Origin: Rhizobium aethiopicum
GTDB lineage: Bacteria > Pseudomonadota > Alphaproteobacteria > Rhizobiales > Rhizobiaceae
Direction of reading: 5' to 3'
Assembly (NCBI RefSeq): GCF_014197535.1
Contig: NZ_JACIFV010000001.1
Span: 496,001-560,000, forward strand
DNA length: 64,000 nt
Shown here: one piece after another, positions 45,851 to 53,996 of the stretch
Layout of the letters: the number at the start of each line of letters is the position of its first letter
How positions within the stretch are numbered: position 1 is the stretch's first letter
The notes under the pieces: model-generated
The model's database searches: none
Told to the model about the DNA's origin: nothing
What the model saw: the letters and a program-made list of their open reading frames with translations, nothing else
Made by a program: the position numbers and the translations under genes

Positions 45851-46603
45851 CTAAATGAAGGGACGCTTGCCCTCTCCCAGCCCCTCCCAGCCGGCCATCA
45901 TCATTAACTCCTCACCGTTTTGGACTTCGCAGCCGCGTTCCTGCCAGCGGATCAGACCGCGTTCTCCAAGCTTTCTCAGCGTCTTGTTGGTGTGAACGAT
46001 GGAAAGACCGAGAGTGTCGGCGATGTGCTGTTGAGTGATGGGGATGAATTTGCGGCCGTTGAAGAGATCGAGCTTCCTGCCGCGCTCATACAGGAAAGCG
46101 ATCAGATAGGCCGCTCTTTCCAATGCCGTGCGGCGGCCGATGGAGAGGAGATGCTCATCCAATATTCGTTCTTCGCGCGCGGCAATCCAGGTAATGTCGA
46201 AGGCGAGCGAAGGATGTTTGTTGTAGAGCGTCATCAACCGATCTCGCTCGAAGACACAAAGGGAAACGGGTGAAAGCGCTTCAATGGAATGCTGCATTTC
46301 GCCGGCGATCGTTCCCTGCAGACCGATCAGGTCACCAGGCATGATGTAATTCAGAATCTGGCGGCGCCCGTCCTCCAGCATCTTGTAGCGAAAGCCCCAA
46401 CCGGACAGCACGGTGAAAAGATGGGCGCTGTGGGCGCCCTCGACAAGGATGGTGGAGCCGGCATCGACGGCAAGCTCGCCGCGCTTGAAGCGTGAAACGA
46501 ATTCCAGCTCGTCGCGGCTGAACTCCCTGAAATGCGGCAGAGGCCGCAAAGGACATAGCTCGCACGGGGTCTTGAAAGAATAGATGCGTTTCGACGTTGC
46601 CAT
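45851..46603 (-). CDS. Crp/Fnr-family regulator with an incomplete Fe-S cysteine set
   Basis: 250 residues: cyclic-nucleotide-binding-like beta-roll (about 30-145) and winged helix (about 160-230; ITQQHIADTLGLSIVHTNKTLRKL). Cys14 and Cys17 (TPCELCPLRPL) and a cysteine in PVSLCVFERDRL line up with three of the four cluster cysteines of E. coli FNR, but the third N-terminal one is replaced by proline. Oxygen sensing through a 4Fe-4S cluster is therefore uncertain. It lies between era and recO, with the receiver gene, on the same strand. Confidence 0.88.
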   Translation of the reverse strand: MATSKRIYSFKTPCELCPLRPLPHFREFSRDELEFVSRFKRGELAVDAGSTILVEGAHSAHLFTVLSGWGFRYKMLEDGRRQILNYIMPGDLIGLQGTIAGEMQHSIEALSPVSLCVFERDRLMTLYNKHPSLAFDITWIAAREERILDEHLLSIGRRTALERAAYLIAFLYERGRKLDLFNGRKFIPITQQHIADTLGLSIVHTNKTLRKLGERGLIRWQERGCEVQNGEELMMMAGWEGLGEGKRPFI

Positions 46604-46749
46604 GCCTGCCCTGCGGTCGCGGATACGACGACCCGTCTGGCGCGTCGCCGACCGATGAATGCGCGAAGCTTAGATTCGTTCCGCAACGAGACGGATTTTT
46701 TCCTAAGAAACAAGGGGCTGGAGGCTGCCCGATGAAATCGTTGCCATCC

Positions 46750-47691
46750 CTATTTAGGGAAGTCGAGGCCCATTTCGCGGAAGCGCTCGGGATCATCGCC
46801 CCAGTTCTCGCGGACCTTGACGAAAAGGAAAAGATGAACCGGCTGCTCCAAAATCTCCGCCAGTTCCTTGCGGGATGCAGTGGAGATCGCTTTGATGGTT
46901 TCGCCACCTTTGCCGAGGGCGATCTTCTTCTGGCTGTCACGCTCGACATAGATCACCTGCTCGATCCGTACCGAGCCGTCCTTGCGCTCCTCCCACTTTT
47001 CCGTTTCGACATGCGAGGAGTAGGGAAGCTCCTGGTGCAGGCGCAGGAACAGCTTTTCGCGGGTAATCTCGGCGGCGAGCTGACGCATGGGGAGATCGGA
47101 GATCTGGTCTTCCGGATAGTACCACGGCCCCGCCGGCAAGGTGGTGGCCAGATAATCCATGACGTCGTCGCAGCCGGAACCGGTTTCGGCCGAGATCATG
47201 AAAGTGCGTTCGAAAGCAATCTTCTCGTTGGCGCTCGCGGCCAGCGCCAGAAGATCCTCGCGGTTGACGCGGTCGATCTTGTTCAGCACCAGAATCTTCG
47301 GTTGCTGGACTTCCTTCAGGCCCTCGAGAATGGCTTCGGCGTCGCCGCGCAGACCGCGCTCGCTGTCGATCAGCAGCATGATCAGATCGGCATCCTTGGC
47401 GCCGCCCCAGGCAGAGGTTACCATGGCTCGGTCGAGCCGACGGCGCGGCTTGAAGATGCCGGGCGTATCCATGAAGACGATCTGGGCATTGTCATGAATG
47501 GCAATGCCGCGGACGATCGCGCGCGTCGTCTGCACCTTGTGACTGACGATCGACACCTTGGCGCCGACGAGGCGGTTCACCAGTGTCGATTTGCCGGCGT
47601 TGGTCGGCCCGATTAGCGCAACGAAACCCGAATGTGTCGGACCATTGGCTTCTACGGCAGCTTCGGCCGCGATATCTTCTTCTTGTGTCAT
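46750..47691 (-). CDS. era: GTPase Era
   Basis: Essential 16S rRNA maturation and 30S assembly GTPase. 313 residues from ATG 47691: G1 GPTNAGKST, G2 (VQTTRAIVRG), G3 DTPGI, G4 NKIDRV, then a C-terminal KH domain (about 225-300, IYVERDSQKKIALGKGGETIK). Lies eight bases after rnc in the classic lepB-rnc-era order; the alphaproteobacterial acidic N-terminal extension (EEDIAAEAAVEANG) is present. Confidence 0.97.
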   Translation of the reverse strand: MTQEEDIAAEAAVEANGPTHSGFVALIGPTNAGKSTLVNRLVGAKVSIVSHKVQTTRAIVRGIAIHDNAQIVFMDTPGIFKPRRRLDRAMVTSAWGGAKDADLIMLLIDSERGLRGDAEAILEGLKEVQQPKILVLNKIDRVNREDLLALAASANEKIAFERTFMISAETGSGCDDVMDYLATTLPAGPWYYPEDQISDLPMRQLAAEITREKLFLRLHQELPYSSHVETEKWEERKDGSVRIEQVIYVERDSQKKIALGKGGETIKAISTASRKELAEILEQPVHLFLFVKVRENWGDDPERFREMGLDFPK

Positions 47692-47698
47692 TGTCCCG

Positions 47699-48418
47699 TC
47701 AGTTTCCGGCAGACGATTGCTGCCAAATGCCTTCACGCTCGAGCATCTTGGTCGCCGCAACCTGTTCGGCGGCACGCTTCGACCGCTCTACGCCGGTTTC
47801 CGGCTTTATGCCAGCAACTTCCACCGTCACCTTGAAGCGGGGATCATGATCCGGTCCGCTGCGTTCATCAACCCGATAGATCGGTGTGACGCCGAATTTC
47901 GCGTGTGACCATTCCTGCAGCTCGGTCTTGGCGTCGCGCTTGGCGCCGTCGGCCCTGACCGCCCTGCCCTGCCAATAGCGCAGGATGAACCGGCGGGCGA
48001 CTTCGAGACCGCCATCGAGATAGATCGCGGCGATCAGGCTCTCGACGACATCGGCGCGAACATTCATCATGCGCTTGCCGGTCAATTTCTTCACATCGGC
48101 GCCGGTGCGGATATAAAGGTGGAGATTGAGTTCGTCGGCGACCGCGGCACAGGTTTCGGCGCTGACGAGCTGGTTGAGACGAACCGAGAGCTCGCCTTCC
48201 CCCGCCGTGCCGAAGGTGCGGAACAGAAGCTCGGCGATGCAGAGCCCGAGGACCCTGTCGCCGAGAAACTCCAGCCGTTCGTAATTGCCGCCCTTTTCCG
48301 TGCGGGCGCTGGCATGGGTCAGCGCCCGGTCCAGGCGTGCCTTTTCGGCGAAGTCATGGCCGATTAGGCTTTCGAGCTTTGCGCGGTCCGCCGCAGAAAG
48401 CGTCTGCGCCTTACTCAT
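47699..48418 (-). CDS. rnc: Ribonuclease III
   Basis: Cleaves double-stranded RNA, including rRNA precursors. 239 residues: catalytic domain with ERLEFLGDRVLGL near 47-59 and the second acidic site DVVESLIAAIYLDGG (about 120), then a dsRNA-binding domain (about 160-232, KTELQEWSHAKFG). The ATG overlaps the lepB stop by ATGA and era follows after seven bases, so translation of the three is linked. Confidence 0.97.
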   Translation of the reverse strand: MSKAQTLSAADRAKLESLIGHDFAEKARLDRALTHASARTEKGGNYERLEFLGDRVLGLCIAELLFRTFGTAGEGELSVRLNQLVSAETCAAVADELNLHLYIRTGADVKKLTGKRMMNVRADVVESLIAAIYLDGGLEVARRFILRYWQGRAVRADGAKRDAKTELQEWSHAKFGVTPIYRVDERSGPDHDPRFKVTVEVAGIKPETGVERSKRAAEQVAATKMLEREGIWQQSSAGN

Positions 48419-49158
48419 TCAACGACCTTGAAAAGGCGGTCCCAGCGCATGTTGGTCGGCCACTTCCAGATTTCGCGGAAAGACGTGTCGTTGCCGAGCG
48501 AGAAGAAGATGACGCTGGCGCGACCGACAAGATTTTCAGCCGGCACGAAGCCGACGTCGAAGCGGCTGTCGAGCGAGTTGTCGCGGTTGTCGCCCATCAT
48601 GAAATAATGGCCTTCCGGCACGATGAATTCGCGGGTGTTGTCGCCGCGCGACACCGGCGACTGGTCGAGCGTGTCGTAGGTCTTGCCGTTATCCAGCGTT
48701 TCGCGGAATACCGGCACGTCCTCGCCCGGATCGAGCTTGTAATCCGAGGTGAAACTGCCATCCGCCACCTTAGGAACCGGCTTGCCGTTGACGTAGAGAA
48801 CGCCGTCGGTGACTTGGATATGGTCGCCGGGCAGGCCGATGCAGCGCTTGATATAATCGACATCGGGATTCGGCGGGAAGCGGAAGACGACGATATCGCC
48901 GCGCTTCGGATCGGAGCCGAAGATGCGGCCGCTGAACAGATCAGGCGAGAAGGGCAGCGAATATTTCGAATAGCCGTAAGCGAACTTATTGACGAAGATA
49001 TAATCGCCGACGAGCAGCGTCGGCATCATTGAGCCGGACGGAATGGTAAAGGGCTGGAACAGCACGGTTCGGATCACCATCGCCAAAATCAGCGCCTGAA
49101 TGATGACCTTGATATTTTCCCAGAGGGCGTTCGGCTTGGTATCGACTTTTTCGGACAC
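48415..49158 (-). CDS. lepB: Signal peptidase I
   Basis: 247 residues. One N-terminal membrane helix (about 15-36), catalytic Ser in IPSGSMMPTL (about 41) and Lys in YIKRCIGLPGD (about 107), then the periplasmic MGDNRDNSLDSR motif. Removes signal peptides from exported proteins. Starts with GTG at 49158. Head of the lepB-rnc-era operon, downstream of a 22-bp tandem repeat and acpS. Confidence 0.96.
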   Translation of the reverse strand: MSEKVDTKPNALWENIKVIIQALILAMVIRTVLFQPFTIPSGSMMPTLLVGDYIFVNKFAYGYSKYSLPFSPDLFSGRIFGSDPKRGDIVVFRFPPNPDVDYIKRCIGLPGDHIQVTDGVLYVNGKPVPKVADGSFTSDYKLDPGEDVPVFRETLDNGKTYDTLDQSPVSRGDNTREFIVPEGHYFMMGDNRDNSLDSRFDVGFVPAENLVGRASVIFFSLGNDTSFREIWKWPTNMRWDRLFKVVE

Positions 49159-49264
49159 GCAGTCTCATTCCTTCAAGACGCCGTAAAGGCGCAATTCTTT
49201 CTGCCGTTCTCTCTAGCGGCTTCGGCCGGTTGCGGCAATGGCGACAACATGAAAAGCGACGAGA

Positions 49265-49396
49265 GGTCGCGTCGAAACGCTTCCGCGGTCGCGATCAAAT
49301 GCTCCCGTGGTCGCGTTGAAACGCTTCCGAGGTCGCGGCCAAACGCTCCCGAGGTCCCGTTGAAACGCTCCCGGGGTCACGATCATGGGCTCTCGG
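49265..49396. repeat. 22-bp tandem repeat, six units, between acpS and lepB
   Basis: Units begin at 49265, 49287, 49309, 49331, 49353 and 49375. A representative unit is GGTCGCGTTGAAACGCTTCC followed by GA. Later units vary at a few positions (GAT/GTT/GGC; CTTCC/CTCCC). There are no spacers between units. The sixth unit reaches into the 3' end of acpS. GC-rich minisatellite-type repeat; possible copy-number variation between strains. Confidence 0.85.
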
Positions 49397-49787
49397 GCAA
49401 CGCCTCGATGATGACGAAGGCCTGCGCCAAGGGATAATCATCGGTTATTGTCAAATGAATGGCGGCCCGATGGCCCGCGGGCAGCATCGCTTCCAGGAGC
49501 ACGGCGGCGGTACCGGTCAACTGCATGGTCGGCTTGCCGCTCGGCAGGTTGACGACGCCCATGTCCTTCCAGAAGACACCCTGGGCTATGCCGGTGCCGA
49601 GCGCCTTGGAACAGGCCTCCTTGGCGGCGAAACGCTTGGCATAGGATGCGGCGCGGTTTGCCCGGCGGTCGGAACGGGCGCGCTCGATCTCGGTGAAGCA
49701 GCGATTGGTGAAGCGCTCGCCGAAGCGCTCGATCGATTTCTCGACACGACGAATGTCGATCAGATCGCTGCCAATGCCGATGATCAT
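49383..49787 (-). CDS. acpS: Holo-[acyl-carrier-protein] synthase
   Basis: 134 residues. Transfers 4'-phosphopantetheine from CoA to ACP. Motifs [12 protein letters not shown] (Asp8) and [15 protein letters not shown] (Glu about 58) are intact. ATG 49787. The last residues (ALPESP) are encoded within the terminal copy of the 22-bp tandem repeat, so the C-terminus may differ between strains. Upstream of lepB on the same strand. Confidence 0.95.
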   Translation of the reverse strand: MIIGIGSDLIDIRRVEKSIERFGERFTNRCFTEIERARSDRRANRAASYAKRFAAKEACSKALGTGIAQGVFWKDMGVVNLPSGKPTMQLTGTAAVLLEAMLPAGHRAAIHLTITDDYPLAQAFVIIEALPESP

Positions 49788-49824
49788 GCCGGAACCTTCC
49801 GTCGCCTAAGAATTCTGCACCGGT

Positions 49825-50415
49825 TCATACGCTCGGCATGTCGCCGGCCGGACCCGCCAGGCGCAGGCGCGCCCGCTCTATTAGCCGCGTGCGGCGGCGG
49901 GCCTGAAAACCCCTGACGGTGTAGAACGTCAGCGCATAGAGCGCAACGGCGGTCACGATTCCCGGCGGAATGGCGCCGATCAGCATCGGCTCCAGCACCG
50001 GCCTCCACAATTCGGTGAAGTTCAGCTTGTGAAAGAGCGCGGCGAGATCCACCATCTGACCGGCCAGATGATCCTCACGGCTCAACAGCAGATGGCCGAT
50101 CTCCCAGGTGATACCCCAGATGAAAGGATAGGTCAGCGGATTGCCGAATGCGGCGCAGCCGAGAGCCGCGGCCACCATATTGCCGGAGAGGAAATAGGTG
50201 ATGACGAAAGCCATGACGAAATGCACGCCGATGAACGGCGTCCACGAGACAAAGACGCCGGCGGCAACGCCGGCCGCAACCGCATGCGGCGAAGCGCTCA
50301 GGCGCAGGATGCGCATTGTCAGGTAACGGATCGGGCGAAGGAAACCTTTTCGGGGCCATAGAAGCTCCCGCATCTTTTCCTTGAAACCCGCAGGCTTGCG
50401 ACGGCGAAACAACAT
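49825..50415 (-). CDS. DUF2062 membrane protein
   Basis: 196 residues, three or four membrane helices in the central part (about 45-85, 85-115, 140-170) flanked by basic termini. SPHAVAAGVAAGVFVSWTPFIGVH and FGNPLTYPFIWG match DUF2062. In alphaproteobacteria it sits next to acpS and lepB. Function unknown. ATG 50415; 37 bases separate it from the acpS start. Confidence 0.88.
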   Translation of the reverse strand: MLFRRRKPAGFKEKMRELLWPRKGFLRPIRYLTMRILRLSASPHAVAAGVAAGVFVSWTPFIGVHFVMAFVITYFLSGNMVAAALGCAAFGNPLTYPFIWGITWEIGHLLLSREDHLAGQMVDLAALFHKLNFTELWRPVLEPMLIGAIPPGIVTAVALYALTFYTVRGFQARRRTRLIERARLRLAGPAGDMPSV

Positions 50416-50570
50416 GGTCGCTATTTAGTGCAGTGCACCGGACCATGACAAGAGCGGCAAATGGTACCGCCCGAAACAGCCCCTTCATTTTTCTTGCAAA
50501 GGAGCATCTTCATGCCGAGGGGCGCTCGTTATACGTAACGTCCCTCACTCGACCAAGTATAAAGGTGGTA

Positions 50571-50720
50571 TCAGCGATTGCGGAACAGACCGCGGTCGAC
50601 CTGACGCTGACGAAACTCGAGATCGATACGATCAAGCGAGCCGTTCAAATATGCCATTTCACGTTCCTGAGCAGTCGGAGCGCGAAGGGCGCGAGCGATT
50701 TTCCTGATAGGGTCAAACAT
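50571..50720 (-). CDS. DUF3563-like 49-residue protein
   Basis: ATG at 50720 with AAGG close upstream; the product begins MFDPIRKIARALRAPTAQER and ends in RQRQVDRGLFRNR. The AYLNGSLDRIDLEFRQRQ segment is typical of DUF3563, small rhizobial proteins of unknown function. Positively charged, helical, no membrane segment. A 145-codon frame on the opposite strand covers this gene but has poor codon use. Separated from rsh by about 195 bases without a gene. Confidence 0.75.
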   Translation of the reverse strand: MFDPIRKIARALRAPTAQEREMAYLNGSLDRIDLEFRQRQVDRGLFRNR

Positions 50721-50916
50721 TACCTTGTCTCATCTTCTGTTTACGTTTTCGATGACCAGAAGATAGTCCTGCCAAAGGTTAATTACCACCGCTGCAACAT
50801 GGACACAGCTATGCGCTCAACGCATTCCTCGCCCTATTGCTGTGCCGTCACGATTATAAACCGATCATAAAATGTGCATTTTTGTCGATCAGGTCCATGG
50901 CAGGCTTAACAAAAGC

Positions 50917-53151
50917 CTACTCATAGAGCCGCCGGACCGTGGCGATGCAATCCAGGTCCTTCATCTGGGCGAGCAATTGGTTGAGCTGGCGCAGATCCCA
51001 CACCTCGACTTCCAGCATCATCTCGGTGAAATCGGCTGCCACGCGCACCGTATTCAGCATGCGAATATTGACGTCGAGCCCGGCTACAGTCTGGGCGACC
51101 TTGGCAAGCGTGCCGGGCTCATTCAACGCATTCACCATGATGCGCGCCATGAAACGCGACTTGTTGGCCTCGTCGAGATCCCAGCGCACGTCGATCCAGC
51201 GATCGGGCTGATCGTCGAAACGCTGCAGACTTGGCGACTGGATCGGATAGATGGTGATGCCCTTGCTCTGATCCATGATGCCGACGATGCGGTCGCCGGG
51301 CACGGCGCCGGTCGAGGCGAACTTGACGTCGACATTGCCGGACAGGCCGCGGATCGGGCCCACATCGACATCGGCATCGAGTTCCGATTGGCCGCCTTCG
51401 GCCCCGGCCTTGGCCTTGCCGGGAATCTTGAAGATCATGCCTGCGGCGCTGCGGACATTGAACCAGCCGTCATCGCCGGAGGGCTTGACGGTGACGCGCT
51501 CGTCCTGATGGTCGGGATAGACGGCGCGCAGCACGTCGAGCGATGACATCTCGCCGCGGCCGACGGCGGCGATCGCATCCTCGACATCCTTCTGGCCCAG
51601 ACGGTGCAGCGCCGGCTTCATCGCCTCGCGCGAGAAAATCTTGCCGGCCCGATTGAATGTGCGCTCGAGGATGCGGTGGCCGAGGCCGGCATATTGCTTG
51701 CGGATCGCCATGCGGGTGGCGCGGCGGATGGCAGCGCGCGCCTTGCCGGTGACGACGATCTCCTCCCAGGCGGCCGGCGGAACCTGCACGCCGGAGCGGA
51801 TGATCTCGACCTCGTCGCCATTCGCCAGCCGCGTCACCAGCGGCATGATGCGGCCGTTGATCTTGGCGCCCACCGTCGTGTCGCCGATATTGGTGTGCAC
51901 CGCATAGGCGAAATCGATCGGGGTGGCGCCGCGCGGCAGCGCAATCAGCTTGCCCTTCGGCGTGAAGCAGAAGACCTGATCCTGGAAGAGTTCGAGCTTG
52001 GTGTGCTCGAGGAATTCCTCCGGGCTGTCACCTTCGGCGAGCGCCTCGATCGTATGGCGCAGCCAGGAATAGGCATTGGATTCGCGCGAAAGAATGTCGC
52101 CATCGGCATTGGTGGCGCCGTCCTTGTAGAGCGTGTGGGCGGCAATGCCGAATTCGGCGATTTCGTGCATGCGCTTGGTGCGGATCTGCAGCTCGATGCG
52201 CTGGCTGGAGGGGCCGACGATGGTGGTGTGGAGCGAACGGTAGTCGTTCTGCTTCGGCGTCGAGATATAATCCTTGAACCGGCCGGGCACGACGCGCCAG
52301 CGCGTATGGACGATGCCGAGCGCCCGATAACAGGAGGGGATGTCTTCGACGATCAGACGGAAGCCGTAGACATCGGAAAGCTGCTCGAAGGAGAGCGACT
52401 TCGACTGCATCTTGCGAAAGACCGAATAGGGCTTCTTCTGCCGGCCCTTGACATAAGCGCTCGTCAGGCCGCTTGCGACTAGGAGGTCGCGCAATTCGGC
52501 CTCGATCTTCTTGACGATGCCTTCGTTGCGCTTGGAGAGCTCTTCCAGTCTTTTCGTGACGGTCTCGTAGGCCTCCGGGTTCATGTGCCGGAAGGAAAGC
52601 TCCTCGAGTTCCTCGCGCATGTCCTGCATGCCCATGCGGCCGGCGAGCGGCGCATAGATTTCCATCGTCTCCTCGGAGATGCGGGCACGCTTGTCGGCCG
52701 ACATGTGATCGAGGGTACGCATATTGTGCAGGCGGTCGGCGAGTTTGACGAGCAGCACCCGTACGTCATCTGATATGGCGAGCAGCAGCTTGCGCAGGTT
52801 CTCCGCCTGCTTGGCTTTCTTGGTGACGAGATCGAGCTTCTTGATCTTCGTCAGCCCCTCGACCAGGCGGCCGATATCCTCGCCGAACAGTTCGTCGATC
52901 TCGGCGCGCGTCGCCGTCGTATCCTCAATCGTATCGTGCAGAAGGGCGACCGCGATCGTCGATTCATCGAGATGCATATCGGTCAAGATGGCGGCGACCT
53001 CGAGCGGATGGGAAATATACGGGTCGCCGCTCGCGCGTTTCTGCTGGCCATGTTTCTGCATGGCGTAAACATAGGCCTTGTTCAGCAGTGCTTCATTGGC
53101 ATCGGGCTTGTATTGCTGAACCCGCTCCACGAGCTCGTACTGCCGCATCAT
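50917..53151 (-). CDS. rsh: Bifunctional (p)ppGpp synthetase/hydrolase (RSH)
   Basis: 744 residues, stringent-response enzyme. HD hydrolase (about 40-180, LLHDTIEDTTATRAEIDELF), synthetase (about 235-370, with YGFRLIVEDIPSCYRALGIVH and RFKDYISTPKQNDYRSLHTT), TGS (FCFTPKGKLIALPRGATPIDFAYAVHTNIGD) and C-terminal ACT domain (about 665-744). The RFKD motif marks a bifunctional enzyme. Start ATG 53151 (MMRQYE); an in-frame TTG at 53187 lies in a terminator hairpin. Sole RSH gene expected in this group. Directly downstream of rpoZ, with a strong terminator between. Confidence 0.96.
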   Translation of the reverse strand: MMRQYELVERVQQYKPDANEALLNKAYVYAMQKHGQQKRASGDPYISHPLEVAAILTDMHLDESTIAVALLHDTIEDTTATRAEIDELFGEDIGRLVEGLTKIKKLDLVTKKAKQAENLRKLLLAISDDVRVLLVKLADRLHNMRTLDHMSADKRARISEETMEIYAPLAGRMGMQDMREELEELSFRHMNPEAYETVTKRLEELSKRNEGIVKKIEAELRDLLVASGLTSAYVKGRQKKPYSVFRKMQSKSLSFEQLSDVYGFRLIVEDIPSCYRALGIVHTRWRVVPGRFKDYISTPKQNDYRSLHTTIVGPSSQRIELQIRTKRMHEIAEFGIAAHTLYKDGATNADGDILSRESNAYSWLRHTIEALAEGDSPEEFLEHTKLELFQDQVFCFTPKGKLIALPRGATPIDFAYAVHTNIGDTTVGAKINGRIMPLVTRLANGDEVEIIRSGVQVPPAAWEEIVVTGKARAAIRRATRMAIRKQYAGLGHRILERTFNRAGKIFSREAMKPALHRLGQKDVEDAIAAVGRGEMSSLDVLRAVYPDHQDERVTVKPSGDDGWFNVRSAAGMIFKIPGKAKAGAEGGQSELDADVDVGPIRGLSGNVDVKFASTGAVPGDRIVGIMDQSKGITIYPIQSPSLQRFDDQPDRWIDVRWDLDEANKSRFMARIMVNALNEPGTLAKVAQTVAGLDVNIRMLNTVRVAADFTEMMLEVEVWDLRQLNQLLAQMKDLDCIATVRRLYE

Positions 53152-53167
53152 TCCAAAGCCACTCCGA

Positions 53168-53201
53168 CAAAAATAAAAGCGCGCCAATCAACGATTGGCG
53201 C
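53168..53201 (-). terminator. Strong intrinsic terminator just upstream of rsh
   Basis: On the minus strand, GCGCCAATC, loop GTT, GATTGGCGC (53193-53201 and 53181-53189) form a perfect 9-bp stem, followed by GCTTTTATTTTT. The T tract ends about 18 bases before the rsh ATG. It could end rpoZ transcription or attenuate rsh. See the finding on this site. Confidence 0.85.
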
Positions 53202-53253
53202 ACACATGGGCAATAATATGCCTAAGCAATAAAGGCGCAAGATTGACGATTGG

Positions 53254-53316
53254 TAATCGTCGCTCTTTTCCGAATCAGATCCGGTCGAGACGCTTAATAA
53301 TCGTCGCTCTTTTCCG
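53254..53316. repeat. 19-bp direct duplication at the 3' end of rpoZ
   Basis: TAATCGTCGCTCTTTTCCG is found at 53298-53316, where it encodes the last codons of rpoZ (minus strand), and again at 53254-53272 in the intergenic space. The outer copy also forms a GACGATT/AATCGTC stem at 53245-53261. This may be a remnant of a small duplication, extending the 3' region of the rpoZ transcript. Confidence 0.7.
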
Positions 53317-53698
53317 GCGGCACGAGGCCTTCGATACCGGCAAGCAGCTCTTCTTCCGACATCTGATCGAAAGTGATCGTCTCCGGCAAGTCGTCCTGCT
53401 CCTCGCTGTCGGCGGCAGCAGCGCCGCCGGCGGCGATCATGCTGGCCGGATCGGGCTCGGGCTCGTCGACTTCGACATGCTTCTGCAGCGAATGGATCAG
53501 ATCTTCCTTGAGATCATCGGGCGAAAGCGTCTCGTCGGCGATTTCGCGCAGCGCCACGACAGGATTCTTGTCGTTGTCGCGATCGATGGTGATCGAGGCA
53601 CCCTGGGAAATCAGCCGGGCGCGGTGGCTGGCGAGCAGAACCAGCTCGAAGCGGTTCTCCACCTTGTCGATGCAATCTTCAACTGTGACACGGGCCAT
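53294..53698 (-). CDS. rpoZ: RNA polymerase omega subunit
   Basis: 134 residues, with the conserved core [30 protein letters not shown] (about 1-60) and an acidic C-terminal tail ([10 protein letters not shown]..., [10 protein letters not shown]) found in alphaproteobacteria. Assists RNA polymerase assembly; omega also contributes to the ppGpp binding site in enterics. ATG 53698. Upstream of rsh on the same strand, as in many bacteria. Confidence 0.96.
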   Translation of the reverse strand: MARVTVEDCIDKVENRFELVLLASHRARLISQGASITIDRDNDKNPVVALREIADETLSPDDLKEDLIHSLQKHVEVDEPEPDPASMIAAGGAAAADSEEQDDLPETITFDQMSEEELLAGIEGLVPPEKSDDY

Positions 53699-53848
53699 TG
53701 CCTGTCCTTTACGGTCGTCATTTCGGGATTAGCACGCCCGATACAATTAAAACCGGGCAAATACAAGTTTTTCGTTCCGGCTCCCCTCGTCTTTATCCGC
53801 AGCCGAGCTAAATTTCCATGGAGAATGTGACAATTCCACCAAAGGTTG

Positions 53849-53877
53849 CTTGGAATATGCGGAACCGTGCCCTAAAT
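53849..53877 (+). promoter_or_regulatory. Candidate promoter for the NYN gene
   Basis: CTTGGA (53849-53854), 17 bases, CTAAAT (53872-53877), a loose match to the rhizobial CTTGAC-N17-CTATAT. It lies in the AT-rich 298-base region between rpoZ and the NYN gene, which also contains an inverted repeat CATCAAAT (53908-53915) and ATTTGATG (53949-53956). Prediction only. Confidence 0.35.
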
Positions 53878-53996
53878 CTCCCTTATATGAACACTTAGTA
53901 AAGTACGCATCAAATCAAAAATCACAATAAGCCGTTGTATTTATTGAAATTTGATGCCCTGCGAATTTCGATTTCTCTCATTGGAATTGGTAAGCG

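Noticed and set aside
49265..49396. CRISPR array
   Set aside because: The units are contiguous 22-mers without spacers, and there are no cas genes; it is a tandem repeat.
50433..50870. A 145-codon plus-strand frame
   Set aside because: Codon use unlike the genome, no domain, and it covers the better-supported DUF3563-like gene on the other strand.
53151..53187. Rsh start at TTG 53187
   Set aside because: This codon lies inside the terminator stem-loop, while MMRQYELV at 53151 is the expected N-terminus.
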